DNA of 64,000 nt from Tanypteryx hageni (taxonomy: Eukaryota > Arthropoda > Insecta > Odonata > Petaluridae). The position numbers and the translations under genes are program-made. Numbering within the stretch: the stretch's first letter is position 1; each line of letters opens with the position of its first letter. The DNA lies in NCBI GenBank assembly GCA_028673005.1, contig CM054116.1, forward strand, positions 69,515,315 through 69,579,314. The letters are read 5' to 3'. The notes beneath the pieces are model-generated. The model was not told the DNA's origin. It made no database searches and saw nothing but the letters and a program-made list of their open reading frames with translations. Positions 10,640-22,735 of this stretch are shown one piece after another.

Positions 10640-12200
10640 ACGTCGGTGCTTCAATTATTCATACAGCCTCCTCTTTAGACATTCCGACCTATATTTCTCC
10701 AGAAGTCTCAACCTTGAGTTCAATCTACGGTCCTGCAGTGGTACCCAGTTCAAATCCCTCAATAATGAGGTGACGCTTTCCTCATGTTCGTACTTTTGTT
10801 TTACGAATCTGGCTGCTCTGCGCTGTACTCTTTGTAATTGAATTATATATTATACGTCTCTTCTCGTACGGATCCCATATGCTTGAGGCGTATTCCACTT
10901 GTGGCCTAACCAGTGATAAGTAACATGTTTCACGTACTTTTTCTGTAGTGTTCCGTACTACTCTACCTATGAAAGCCAGTTTCTTGTTGGCCGCACCTAT
11001 AACTCGACGAATGTGCATGTCTCACGTAAGATCTCGACAAATGGTTACTCCTAAATATTTTACATACTCATTTAGTTGAATATTCATTCCATCTATTTTA
11101 TACTCTAAACCTACTTCTTTGTTCTTACTTTTCCAGAACGTAACTGCGGCACATTTAGCGTAATTAATTTTAATTTGCCATTCTTTGCAACACGCTGAAA
11201 TGGCTCTTAAGTATTCGCGCAGCGACTGAAGGTCCTGGTTTTTTTATTTCTTTATACAGAACGGTATCATCGGAGAACAATCTAATTTTACTACGAACTA
11301 CCGAGCAGATATCATTTACATATATAAAGAACAGTAGTGGACCCAATACACTTCCATGAGGAACACCCGACGCAACTTGAACGGGGGACGAGTATTTCCC
11401 ATCGATGACAACTATCTCTTTTCTATTCGAGAGGAAGTCTCTCACCCAACTGACAACCTTCGGATTGATACCGTATTGTCCTAACTTCGCAATTACTGTT
11501 GACATGCTGACGCCTTTCCCTCTTGCCAAGTTTGGTCTTACAGCAGGGGCGGCAACCCTGCTCAACGAGACACGTTTGCAAAAACTGAAGGGAGGTAAGG
11601 GAAAACCAAGTGAAAACCAAGGGAAACACACAATGTGCCCTTTGTGACTCTTTAACACAGTCCGTAAGGCTACGGAAAAGAAAGAAAACAAAAAACGGAG
11701 ATCCAATATGTTTAGTTAACATATCTCTTATAAATTAAGTAAAATAAATATTGGCACGATTGTGTGATAATTTTAGATTTTAATGATTTAGCAAAATTCT
11801 TGATCATCGGAGACCCACGGAACATGAGGGGGGAAGGGGGCGGCCAAAAATTCCCCGCCTCAGGGCGGCGAAATATCCGTGCTGGCATCCGCTAAGCATT
11901 GAGTGACTATCTAAATAGCGCATTACAGAGTCAAAGACTATGTGCTCAAGTATCTTGCACGGTAATAAAATTAAGGAAATCGGCCTATAATTTTCGAGGT
12001 TCTCTTTATCGTCGCCCTAATGGATGGGTGTAACGTGTGCCATCTTCCAATCTTTAGGAACGACACCTTTCGTAATGGATTTCTCGAATATAATTTTCAA
12101 ATACGGCGCGGTTTCATAAGCTAACTCTTTCAATAATCGCGCGGGTATTTCCTCAGGCCCCGGAGATTTATATGGTTTAATTGAATTAAGTTGGAGCGCG
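10640..12200 (-). pseudogene. LINE reverse transcriptase (broken, part replaced)
   Basis: On the minus strand, 12200-11880 gives the first RT blocks (GPEEIPARLLKELAYE, VVPKDWKMAHVTPIH, then RYLDSHSMLSGCQHG). The next ~50 residues usual for this family are missing, and a hAT-like segment sits there. Coding resumes at about 11540 with VIAKLGQYGINPKVVSWVRD, GVPHGSVLGPLLFFIYVNDI and RLFSDDTVLY. The active-site box is FSDD where FADD is usual, with both aspartates kept. 11030-10640 gives the C-terminal part (LSLVRPQVEYASSIWDP, LNWVPLQDRRLNSRL). Clade CR1/Jockey is judged from these motifs. Confidence 0.8.
11544..11872. mobile_element. hAT-like non-autonomous insertion inside the LINE
   Basis: The segment begins CAGGGGCGGCAACC, a typical hAT-type terminus. 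Its other side has the GGCGG/CCGCC-rich block (GGGGGCGGCC, CCCCGCCTCAGGGCGGCG) usual near the opposite hAT end. It separates the RT blocks ending QHG from those beginning VIAKLGQYGI. No clean 8-bp duplication was found, and some LINE sequence is lost, so insertion was followed by deletion or the far end has decayed. Confidence 0.5.
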
Positions 12201-12468
12201 AAACAATTTTGGAAAGTATCAAATCTTCCATCGAGTCGCCCTGATGCATAGGAATAGGGGTTTCATATTCGTCGTCATTCCGCACTATCATGAACTACAT
12301 TTCCCGTTTCCGATCTCAGTGACGCAATAGTGGGGCCTCTGAGCTTCCCTGACCTTAAGACCAAAATGCTTTCGGGTTCTCTTTCAAGTTATCCTGTAAA
12401 ACCTACTTTTTGTAATTGTTAAACGCACTACGCAATGATACTCTGGCTATGGAGCGCGCCTCCTTGTA

Positions 12469-13570
12469 TTATTGCCTTATCGTTGCAATCTGTTCGACCG
12501 TAGCAGTTGAGGATGTGTTATTTACGCGAGAGTGGAGTTTTCTTTGCCGTCGGAGAGCGCTCCTAACTTCCTGGTTGTACCATCTAGGTTTTGAATTTTC
12601 ACGCTTCAGTTTGCTTGGAATAAATTTATCTGTAAACTCTCGCATCATATCTCTGAACATGCACCAGGATTCTTCCGCGTCTGCAATATCTGTTACCTCG
12701 GAGAAATTAGTATATTTATTTCGCAGAAAAGACCTAAGTCTTGTGAAATCGGCTTTGGCGAATACATAAAGCTTTCTTTTAGCCTTAACCTGTTTCTCAA
12801 TGTTTAACTGAAACTCCACGTACACTGACTTGTGATCGCTTATTCCCTCAGCAACAGATATCCTATTCATACGCTCAGGAAGATTAGTAGCCAATAAATC
12901 TAATATATTATTAAGTCTCGTGGTAAATCTCACTAACTCATGCAATGAGTGTTTATCTAAAGTTTCAAGTAAAGCCTCGCACGATTCACGCTCTCTACCA
13001 CCGGGATAAAAGGAATCGTATTAACGGAAAATTGAAATCGCCCCCGATTATAATGGCTTTATCTTTATTAAACGAACTTAGCTTCGCCACTTGTTTCTCC
13101 AGATGATAAATAGTTTCTACGATCGCATTCGGTGGTCCATAAAAGGCGCACAGTTTTACAGTCGCTTCCTTTCACACTACACCAAACACTTTCGACTTCG
13201 TCGTCGTTAATCTGTATTGGGTAACTTTCGTATTTATTGCTAACTACTACAAAGACTCCACCTCCCGACCGGATACATCGATATTTTCTAAGAACGCTAC
13301 AGTCACTAGGAAAGATCTCCTGGCTGGCTATGTTCGCCGTTAGCCAACTTTCTGTACCTATCACCACATCAGTACGCAGGCTACGAATAAGATGTTCAAA
13401 TTTGGCCTCCTTCCTGTGAATGCTGCGACAGTTAACCGTGATTTTTAGTTTATCGCTATTACTACGTAACGATGCCTCGCGCGCTACTGAATTATTATTA
13501 TTATTATTTACTGCCTCCTTGTCCTTCCTATCACGTCGACCATTTCTACGCTTAGAATGTATTCTACTGT
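12469..13570 (-). pseudogene. LINE endonuclease domain and linker (broken)
   Basis: Three minus-strand pieces rebuild the order of an exonuclease-endonuclease-phosphatase domain. The first (upper coordinates) gives ITVNCRSIHRKEAKFEHLIR and GTESWL, the conserved catalytic-Glu block. The second, in another frame near 13150-13030, gives CAFYGPPNAIVETIY and IIIGGDFNFP, the D-x-N block. The third, 12945-12469, gives ILDLLATN and GISDHKSVYVEF, the SDH block, followed by the usual basic linker (PRWYNQEVRSALRRQRKLH). All catalytic blocks are recognisable, but at least two frame changes separate them. In LINEs this domain nicks the target for target-primed reverse transcription. Confidence 0.8.
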
Positions 13571-13945
13571 TACTTAACATCGAGTTTATAGTGGTATGAC
13601 GGTCGGACGTATCATGTATGGAACTGTTGCATGGTAAATCGGCTATCCCCATACCTTCGATAATTCTCTACCACACGGATGTCTTACATATTTCACTAGT
13701 GCGCTCTCAATTAATACCATACCTGTAAGACGCCTACACCCTACCATCTGACCTGCTATTGACGCGCATCTCAACGCTTGCTGAATAATTACAATTCCTT
13801 AAATCTAACCTAAGAAGCCCTAGCATGCTCGAACACCCTACGCGCTACCGCCTCCATAGCCTCGGCAGTATAGTGCACACCAGAACCATTTAGGGATGAC
13901 CTACGCCCCTCGGATTTATTCTCGCTAATCTGAAAATAAATTTTC

Positions 13946-15160
13946 GAAACTGCCCTTATCATGACGCATTGTTTTTGTAAAAAAAATATTTTTCTCCGAC
14001 GCAGCGCTTCCGAAATATAAATTTAATATATTAAAATGGCTGCTATTTTGTTTCAAGATGGCGGATGAAAATGAAAATAGTTTTCCTGGGATCTCCTAGC
14101 TAGTAGAAAAAATTTCCTTTTACCGCATTTCTCTACGATAAACAGTTCCTGAAATAAATAGGGCGACAGACTGACGGACTGTCAGACACAAGTGGTAATT
14201 AGAGACGATTATGAGCCGCAAGTGGCGTTCCAGGTCCGCGTGTGGATCAACATGCCTTCTTTACGCGGAAAAATTAAGAGGCAATGTATCTGTTCCGATG
14301 AATATTGCGCGGCTGAGGATTCGTATCTTTAAAAAGAGTTGAAAACACAATAGTATGATCATTGAAGCCTTCCTCACAATGAACAAGGGTTCTGAAGAAT
14401 CGGATTAAATACGCGTGTAACAATTGAAGAAACTGATTTGCTAATAGAGTATAAAAGAATCTTTATTCTATCCAAATGGAGAAGTGACTGCAACTTCATC
14501 GAAAGCTGACGTTATGCCCGAAATTCGATTTAACACCGGTCCTTGGTGACATTTGACCGAACATTTAATTAGTCAATTATAATTTCGATAAATACGAAAA
14601 AGTAAAATGCGACAATATAAACGTAATTTATCCATGTGGAAAATATACACTTCGAAGTTTAAACGTAAAGGAGAATTTATTTTATGATGGATAATTTCTT
14701 CTGCCTTCGAATAACCTTTTAATCGCTCGTATATAAGTCCAGAAAAAATATTTTGTCCCCACACAGATAATAATCCAATTACATAATGAGAAACTAACCA
14801 TGAGACAACTAAAAGGTACGAGGCGTCACCGCGTGGAAAACGCTTAAGCCGAAAAACGAAGCAAATTTTAGATAATCTTAAATGACAGTGGCCTTTAAAA
14901 ACCCTTACAAAAATAATTTTACGGAGAAACTCCAAAAAGTAAAACACACACACCACCTTAGAGTCACTACAAATTTATTTTAATTTCCGAAAAAATTATT
15001 AGCCTATATTTTTTTCTTCAAGAAAATCAAGGCCACTCGCCATGGAAATTTTTATTATCTCTTCTCGTTTCTCGGCTGCTGAACACACTGGAACTGAAAG
15101 ATCAGGACCCCATCACATCAAATTAGAATCTTTCCGATTCTATTACTATCGATCAGACCG
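13946..15160. other. Unique AT-rich DNA, no gene seen
   Basis: Frames of up to 127 residues at 14573-14956 (minus) show no recognisable domain. A small imperfect palindrome around CTGACGGACTGTCAG lies near 14171. Nothing else was identified. Confidence 0.4.
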
Positions 15161-18100
15161 TCGGGCAAGCGAAAGAGAGAGAGAGAGAAAGAGAAATCCG
15201 GTTGCTATCGGTGGCTTAATATCTTCACACATCGCACTCGCACGCAGGAGGAGTGGCAAAAAACCGCGAGGCGAAAGCATCTTTGAAAAAAACCCGATCC
15301 CCTCACGAAAAGCGACAGATGTTGAGAGGAAAAATGGAAGAGAGCAGGGAACAAGGAAGAGTATGAGAAGGCTATATCGCGAGGTAAAAGGCGGAAAGAA
15401 AACGAACAAAGAGAGAGAGAGACCAAAATAAAAACCGATGAGCGATTCCGCGAAAGATATTGGACGAAAAGACTGGAAAGGTGGACGGGAGAGGAGGCTG
15501 GAGAAAGGGCCGAGAATGAGGGAGGAGCAGATGATTGAATGAATGAATCATCGCTTTTCTTCCGCGGCACCATCCCCCTTCTTATGTCGGGTCCGCCCTC
15601 TTTCTCCTTCGTCCGCACCAGACAATTGAATAACTAATTCGCCTGCGAGATCTAAGCTCGACGATGCTGCGAGAATGATTAAAACGTTACGCTGCGAGAA
15701 GGGCAAGTGATCGAACGACTTTTCTTACGGAGATAGAGTGTGTGCGCGCGCGTGGATATTTTAAAGTGGTTGATGATAAGGGACCGATGGGATGAGCATT
15801 GTTGATCGAAGAGATGTCCGAAGTTGGACGACTGTATTCACGGCAATATTGGAAGCTTCTTGCGAATGGAAAACCAGATGATTACTCTCGCGAGAATAGA
15901 CCCTCGTATGGGGAAAAAAAAGAGGACCATGAAAAGTTTTAATCAATTCGTAATTAATCGCGCTTCTTCGTTGTTTGTATAAGATTCCTGCGTGTTGTAT
16001 TGTTAAACTAAAAGATAGAGCGATCAACTTATATCTCCGTTAAATGTAAACGAAGCGTAACGCGGCGATATGTTATTTCTGATTGCTTGGCTGAAGCATC
16101 ATGATTTCTTCTGATTTAACTTTAATAGTAATAGACTATAAAATGTAGCAAATTTGTCACAATGACAAAAGAAGAGCAGGGATATCTCGGCAAAAAGGAC
16201 TGCATTACGGATAAGGAAAATGTTCTAAGCAACGAAGCGTAAAAGACGAGAAAATCGATTTAGCTCGGATTCATATCTCCATTCATCTACGTCCAAACGT
16301 TGACAACGACGTGGTCATAGCAAAACGATGACTCCAGGCAGCTAAATCACACGTCGGGGAATCGGTTTGTTAGTCAAGTCGCAAATAGAGACGCGCTTAC
16401 TTTCATCGGCGTAAACCATCGAATCAGATACACGAGGTGCGCCCTAAATAAGGGAGATAGCCAGCATAAAGGAAAGATTCCTTCCGAAGATCTCACACAC
16501 TCAACGAACCGTGAGCAATTTCATGGAGCACTCCGCCACCGAAGATGATGATTGCGTTTTGACAGTTTTTTCGCATCTCCTAGCATCCGTAAAATTTCAG
16601 CAGCAACTTGTTTGCCGAGAAAGAAAGAGGGAGGGGGAAGGGATGAATGGGGAAGGGATGAAGGGGAAGAGACGAAGGAGAAGAGGAGTGATCGGGAACA
16701 CATTCATAATCGAATCATCACGTCGTGGTAGTAAAGGGAACGGAAGGAGAAATACCCATCCCTTAACGTGCGTGAGGAAACTACTTCGTTACGATTTTCA
16801 ATTCGCAACCGCGCAAACAAGACGACGAAGCTCTTCGCTCTTCCGTCGAAGATGAAGAAGCTACGACGTGCACCAATTTGCCAGGCGGAGAGGAATTTCC
16901 CTGCCGGAAGATATCAGGGGAGACGGAGAAGGCGCGAGGTGAAGATGAGAAAAGACCTATAAAACCGAGACCTAAGGAGGGATGGAAGGAAAAGGGCGAT
17001 GGATGTGGCGAGCCATTTTGAAGAGGGCGCAAACGAGACGCCGAAGGTGACATCTGGCGGAGCACTTACGAAGCAAAGGAGAAGGCAGAAATGGAAAGAT
17101 TATAAAAACGATATAATGAGAGAAGAGAAAAAATAATTAAAATCACTGGGTAGATCTGCTCACCTGTTACGTGAAGGGAGGATGGTAAGATGTATATATA
17201 CAGATAAATAAGGCCGAAGTCGAGCGACAGCGAGAGGAGATAGGAAGGCCGAAAGAGAGGGGGAAAAACAGAGTGGAGGGAAGGACCGAATCCAATAAAA
17301 AGTTCAACCTCGTGCATGACACAAATCGTTAACTAAGCCGAAAATTCAGGCCGCTGCACGCAAAACTCGCATTTTTTTATAAAATACAACTTTTCGGAAT
17401 AACGCAGGCCTTCTCATTTCCCCCGCGATTGCGGAGGGTTAGGAACGATGGGATGTTACAAAAAAATCTCATCAGGATTGGTGACAAAGAGAGATAGACC
17501 ACCCGCTTGATTTCCAACCATGAGTGGAGTTGGTTCCGTGGGCGTTGAGACGCAAAAAAAAACCTTGCTAATCGAATTAACATTCCAGACAATAAAAAAA
17601 ATGTTACACTCTACAAGTGGATGAACTTTCTGGACTTTCTTGTCCCATATATAAGTCGCCACATTCGGCGAATCTGGCACTAACACGTGCCGAAAATCGA
17701 CGTCCTCGATTGTCTTTATTTTATAACATCAAACCCTATAGCTGAACTTTGTGCATTCCATGGAAACTAATTCGAAACACTAATACACTGAATTTATCCC
17801 AGGTGAAGGAGTATTTTTTAGATAAAACCTTGTGCAGTTAGTGCTGACGCAATGAGCTGCTCACCAATGGTTAAAGCGAGCGAAGGGATTCCTTTAGACA
17901 TCGAATTCCTCACAGAATAGATGCTTATTACAGATCGGAGACTATGAGACGAACGGGGACGCGGAAGAGAGAGGAAAGGAAAAGATGAAGAGAGGCACAG
18001 TCCGGAGGAAGAGAAGGAAGGAATTGAGAAAGAAAGGTTATAAGGGGAGATGAATGGGGGTGAGAGGGTGAGGAGGAGAAGAAGACAGGAAAGTATGCAA

Positions 18101-18900
18101 GAAAATCGAACAGGAGACTAATGGGGAATGCGGGAGAGGGGTGGGTTGGAAACTCGAAATAATGATGGATCTGGGAATAAAACGTGGCTTAAGGTCGGAA
18201 ATATCGCCGTTTAAGTTTATCTCGAAGGCGCTCGGGAACAAGGAACGTCGGCTTCGTTGGTTCGGTTTGACTGGAGGACGAAATTTATTTTCCTTAAGTA
18301 CGTATCGAGAATATCGGTCAATCGGGATGGCGCTAATCGTACACTGCTTTATGGAGGGCTGCTAACGCTATACGATTCTCACGACGTACGTGGTACGTGA
18401 GGTAGGAATACTGACACATTGAAATTAACTATTTGGCATAACAGTAAAACCCTTAACTAAGTTAAAATTAAGTGACCCGTAAAGAATAATTAACATTTCG
18501 GAGAGGCCAATGTGTACAGAACCTAGTGTAACATTCACAAAAATTAAAGGCGAAATAAACGATCCACGTAATAACTACCTGGAGTTTATTATTATCCATT
18601 TAACCCCGTTTTAACCAAGGTTTGGCAAGCTCGCGGAAGATTAATAAAGGCGAACAAAAACGACCATACTTTACCTACGTCTGACAAGTACGGAATATAA
18701 TAGAGTCGCTCCGATGCTTCCCGGTGGTTATAATTCCGATGTAACGCACAATGGAGGTCAATAAAACAGTCGACAATCGAACATCAAAGCTGAATTTTCG
18801 ACCTTAACGGTAATTTGTCATCACAAGGATTGATGACTCGTTGAAAAAGTAGTGATCACCCCGGCTTTTGAATGCGAGTAACGGTCAGCTGCGGAAAGAA
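15161..18900. other. Unique DNA with scattered GA tracts
   Basis: Short GA microsatellites occur near 15172-15200 and 15408-15422, and purine-rich patches near 15470-15530, 16615-16690 and 17940-18140. Frames here are compositional and none is recognised as a protein. Confidence 0.4.
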
Positions 18901-18904
18901 AGGA

Positions 18905-20830
18905 GCCAAGAGTCGGGGAAGGGGGGGAAAGGATGAATAGAGAGAGAGAGAGAGAAGGGAGTGGGGAGGGGGAGAGGGCGAAGGGAGGACCAAAAAGTGC
19001 GAGGCTGGGAAAGAGAGGAAGAAAGCGAGAGAAGAAAGAGTAAGGGAGAGAGAAAGAAACGGGTTTCGGAGAGTTAGAGAAGTACGGGACGTCGAAAAAC
19101 TCTGGAAAAGAATGAAGAGGTGGAGAGAGGATGAGGGAGAGCCAAGAGGACGATAAAGGAGGCAGAGGAGAGGAAAATGACAGCGGAAGAGAGGAAGAGA
19201 AGCGAGAAAGAAATGGAAGGAAATAGGGGAGGCAAGTGAAAAAAATCATGAGAAAAATAAATACTGATCGGAAGAATAGGAAGCGAACAAAATAGAAAAG
19301 GAAACGATACCGAACGAAAGAACGAGGGAAGCTAGCTAAGAAACTGACGCCTCATCAGCGTGGACAGAGGGAATAAAAGAACCAAGGATATAAGACGGGG
19401 AGGAAGAAGAGGGAGAAAGGAGAGGAATAATGGTGTAAGGAAGAGAGGCGGCACGAATCGAAGAGGGCGAGGAAGATTGAGAAAGGCAGATAGAAAGGAA
19501 GAAGGAAAAGGGAGGAAAGATTTAGTTGGTGTCGGGGATAAAGAGCTGATCCCACAGATGACGAGAGGAGATGGAAAGAGCAGATAAGGAGGCGGAAGAA
19601 AGAGGAGAGGGCGAAAGGAGGACGGATAAGAAAAACAAGAGTGGACGGCGATAAGAGCGCGTCGATAAGGGAAGAATGAAGCTATATAGAAGAAGGGCCC
19701 CGATGCAGGAGAGGGCTAAAAAGCGCATGAGATAAAGGGGAGAGATAGAGAGGAGAGCGAAGAGGCATTCTCAATAGAGGAAAAAGAGAAAGAGGCGAGC
19801 ACACGAGGAGAACTACAGAGAAAGGGAGAGAGGGAAGTTGTAAAAAAAAGGAGGGACGAAAGAGAAGGGGAGAGGGAGAGAGGAAGGAGGAGGAGTTGGA
19901 TAGGTGTGGAGGGGATGGGTTGAGAGATGGGCTCTAGATGGGGAGAGGCGGGGTAAAGGTGAACTTGAATAGGCCTCAAACTAACCCCAAGGTCGTAGGG
20001 ACGAATTGGTGGGCGAAGAGGTAGGGGAAGAGAGAGAGAGGCGGAGGTTGTAAGGGGAGTCTTCTGCGAGAGAAAAGGGGGAGAGAGGGGAGGAGGAGGG
20101 GGGGACGAGAGGAGGAGGGGAAGGACGAGAGGAGGAGGGGAAGGACGAGAGGAGGAGGGGGGACGAGAGGAGGAGGGAGGGCGAGAGGAGGAGGGAGGGC
20201 GAGAGGAGGAGGGAGGGCGAGAGGAGGAGGGAGGGCGAGAGGAGGAGGGAGGGCGAGAAGATGAGGTAGAGAGGATGAGAAGGCTGGGCAGGTATAGGTG
20301 AGGCAGGCAGAGAGAGTATAAAACTCGCCATTGCTTCTACTCTGCTGCCATTGAGTCTCCGGCGCCAAGCGTAACGAGAATTAAGCATTTTTTTATTCCT
20401 TCTCACTGTATTCTTCCTTTCTAATCTACTAAAAAGGAAGGAGAGGCGAAAGATGGAATTAGAGATAAATATAATGGGGAGGAGAGGGGCGAAAGAATGA
20501 AATAGAAGTGTGATAAAAGAAAGGGTATGGAAGCGAGAGAGACGTGAAACTGGAAGAGGGAGAAAGCCGAGGGAAGGAAAATGAAACAGCGAGGGAATGA
20601 GAGGTGACGAGAAAAATGAGTAGGAAAAGCGAGGGAAGGAGAAACACATATAAAGGGAGGAAAGAAGAAATGAGAAATAAAAACGTGTGACGAGAAGAGA
20701 AGAACGGGAATCATTGGAAACGGGGTATTATAGGGAAGGAATATAAAACAAGAATGAGAAGGAATCTGAAAGGATGAGAGCGATGGACGGAATGAGAAGA
20801 GGAAGAAAGAAAGATAGGGGAGTAGCTAAA
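18905..20830. repeat. Purine-rich block, plus strand
   Basis: About 1.9 kb is dominated by A and G on the plus strand (GAGAGAGA, GGAAGAAG and GGGAGAGG words). Several long minus-strand frames (up to 222 residues) are serine/proline/leucine-rich translations of this composition and are not taken as genes. Confidence 0.7.
20098..20264. repeat. Minisatellite, 18-20 bp unit
   Basis: First come about three 17-20-bp units of the GACGAGAGGAGGAGGGGAAG type, then about five near-perfect 18-bp units GCGAGAGGAGGAGGGAGG. The minus strand reads as a repeated LALPPP peptide, which is an artefact. Confidence 0.85.
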
Positions 20831-21281
20831 CAAATGAGCGGAGTTTACTAGTCATCCGCCCGCCCTCGGACCAGTTTCGGTTAAAGAGCGCACTGAAACG
20901 TTTTACGGCGAGAGGGGGAAAAGAGAGCAATTTTCCCCATCGAAGCGAAGAGTCGGAGCCTGGGTTGCGTGTGCGTGCGCGCCGGTAAGAAAAGGGCGAG
21001 AGAGCATCACACAGGCACAGCCTCACGAGAGAAGAAGCTGCCGGCTAAAAACGATGAAGAGAATGGAGAGAGGTGAGAAGAGAAAGAGGTGGCTATGGGT
21101 GTGGTCCCTTGCACATTGGATGGTGAGGGGGAGGTGAGGTGGAAGTTGGCTACCTTTTCCTCTCTCTCCCCTCCTTCACCACAATGGAATAAACGGGGGC
21201 AAACAATTGCAGCAGGTAGGCAGAGGTGCCAAGGGATTCATTAAGGATTCGGTCTATGTGTATATACATATGTACATGTGC

Positions 21282-21284
<3 letters not shown>
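20831..21284. other. Unique DNA, no gene seen
   Basis: Nothing recognised apart from a mixed TA/TG-rich lead-in from about 21256 to the following TA array. Confidence 0.4.

Positions 21285-21321
<37 letters not shown>
21285..21321. repeat. (TA)n microsatellite
   Basis: About 37 bp of TA directly preceding the TTAAAGCCTTA start of a dispersed repeat (next entry). Confidence 0.95.
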
Positions 21322-21325
<4 letters not shown>

Positions 21326-21800
21326 GCCTTACTCTTTGTCTAACGCTGACGTCATCAGTGGCGCTTTATAACGCGTTTTCAACAAACTTCCCAATTAGGT
21401 GAAAGGTTGAAATTTCGCAGGAATATTTGATTCAATTATAAAAATTAAATGACGAAAAAATACGAAAAAAGACCCAGGTTGGACTTCAGGGTGGCGATTT
21501 CCATTTTACGTAAGATAACACGTAAAAAGCGACTTTTTTAAAGTGCAGGCTTTTATTCTTTTGAAAATTAAAATTAGAAATAATTGACGTACGATCTTCA
21601 AATTTGAACTAGGTTTTATGAAAATTAATGAAGTTTCTTATTCTATTAACTTTTTTCCGCCGACCGATTGAAATCTCTCATATTAAACATTTAAATCACA
21701 TATTTTGGGAAAATATCGGCTTTTAAACGGGATGTTCCATTGCCGACCACGTCACTGCTCAACTTCGAGAAGCAATTTTTGTTTCAACCCGCATACGTGT
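21322..21800 (+). mobile_element. Dispersed repeat of unknown class, copy 1
   Basis: This stretch shares an ordered series of blocks with 56193-56545: AAAGCCTTA near the start, then GCAGgCTTaTT and TTTTgAAAATTAAAaTTAGAA, TAATTGA..ACGATCTTC, a TTCTTATTCT block, GAAATC(G/T)CTCA(C/T)ATTAA and a GTTCC.TTG..GA block. Identity is moderate and the copies are old. No coding frame is seen. A Helitron-like or other non-autonomous DNA element is possible; no termini were proven. Confidence 0.5.
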
Positions 21801-21924
21801 AATATATACGAGTGCATAGATTTCCTTAAATTATCGTAGGATTTTTCGCGAAATTACGTAATTATAATGGGACTGGGATTTAGTTTGGATTCTTTTGCTT
21901 GTCTAAACGGCTATATAGATGCAG
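21801..21924. other. Short unique spacer
   Basis: AT-rich, nothing recognised. Confidence 0.4.
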
Positions 21925-22213
21925 AGTAAGAGAGAAGGGGACGTGGGGAGGGAGATAGGAAGGGAGGGATATAGAATGTAAGGTACAAGAGTAAGAATTA
22001 GAAAAGGACGGGAGGACAGCGATAAAGTGGGAGACGGAGAAAAAAGGGGAGAGCTATGGATTGGGACAGGAGGGAATGAGAGAGGGGGGAGGTGGGTAAA
22101 AAGAGAGGAAAAGAGAGGCAGAGAGTGGGAGGGAGAGAGAGGGAGGGAGAAGGAAGGAGGGAGGGGGAGAGAGGGAGGGAGAGAGGGAGGGAGACAGACA
22201 GACAGACAAACGA
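21925..22213. repeat. Purine-rich tract ending in (CAGA)n
   Basis: GGGAGAGAGGGAGGGAG-type repeats grow denser towards 22200 and end in a short GACAGACAGACAGACA run, which joins the probable LINE 3' end. Confidence 0.85.
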
Positions 22214-22450
22214 CTTTATTAGGGCGAAATTGAGACTATGTAGTCCCTTCTTACATTTAACCCTTTCGTCATATAAGTAATTACAATATTTACAAAATAA
22301 GAGAAATTAATTACATACAGATTTTAACAAAATACAAATTAATTACAAGTTAATATATTTGTTAGTAGATAACAGAGCATTACCAAAGAATGTTAGTTTT
22401 GTGGGTCATAAAAAACTGTGTATCAATTATGTTTTAACACAGAAAAAATC
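22214..22450 (-). mobile_element. Possible 3' end of a non-LTR retrotransposon
   Basis: On the minus strand the sequence reads ATGACGAAAGGGTTAAATG, a GAAGGGACTACATAGTCTCA block and AATAAAGTCG, then (TCTG)n. This resembles the C-terminal codons, 3' UTR and AATAAA end of insect LINEs, with the simple repeat as the flank. An alternative is a piggyBac-like end, because TTAACCCTTTCGTC occurs on the plus strand at about 22257. No RT motif is visible. Confidence 0.35.
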
Positions 22451-22735
22451 CCACTGCGGAAAACACCTACGAAGAGAAGAGAGGTGTAAAAAACCGCGAA
22501 AATTTCTAAAATAGTTCAGGGGAAGGAAAATAAAAGAAAGAAAAAAAAATCAATAATATGAGAAACAGAGAAAAAAACATTCATAAATACAAACATATGT
22601 ACATACATTTATATCCATATAAGGGAGGGGGGATGAGAGGGGAACAGGGATTGTAGGGTAAGATATGCCTGGGAGATTACATCGTCATTATGATACAGGA
22701 AAATAAAGTAAAATAAAATTATAAATTTATGCCTA
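22451..22735. other. AT-rich spacer
   Basis: Nothing recognised. A-rich runs occur near 22535-22550. Confidence 0.4.

Larger units (their letters stand above)
10420..13945 (-). mobile_element. CR1/Jockey-type LINE, near full length, degenerate
   Basis: Reading down the minus strand (high to low coordinates): an ORF1-like C-terminus (13930-13817, GVHYTAEAMEAVARRV and a stop), an AP-type endonuclease (about 13530-12830), a linker, reverse transcriptase (about 12200-10640) and a 3' untranslated part. Frameshifts and stops break every domain, and a hAT-like insertion interrupts the RT, so the copy is dead. The 3' boundary near 10420 is approximate (ATGTAGATGT-rich), and no target duplication was established. 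The 5' boundary is where LINE-like coding fades. Confidence 0.85.

Noticed and set aside
12416..12769. 117-residue plus-strand frame
   Set aside because: Antisense to the LINE linker/endonuclease coding region.
20098..20264. Possible CRISPR array (regular short repeats)
   Set aside because: Units are contiguous tandem repeats with no unique spacers, and the sequence context is eukaryotic.
19981..20649. 222-residue minus-strand frame with LLSPSLLLSP repeats
   Set aside because: Product of the 18-bp GGAGGAGGGAGGGCGAGA minisatellite.
22257..22275. piggyBac terminus TTAACCCTTTCGTC
   Set aside because: No matching opposite end was found, and the surrounding sequence is better explained as a LINE 3' end with AATAAA and a simple-repeat flank.
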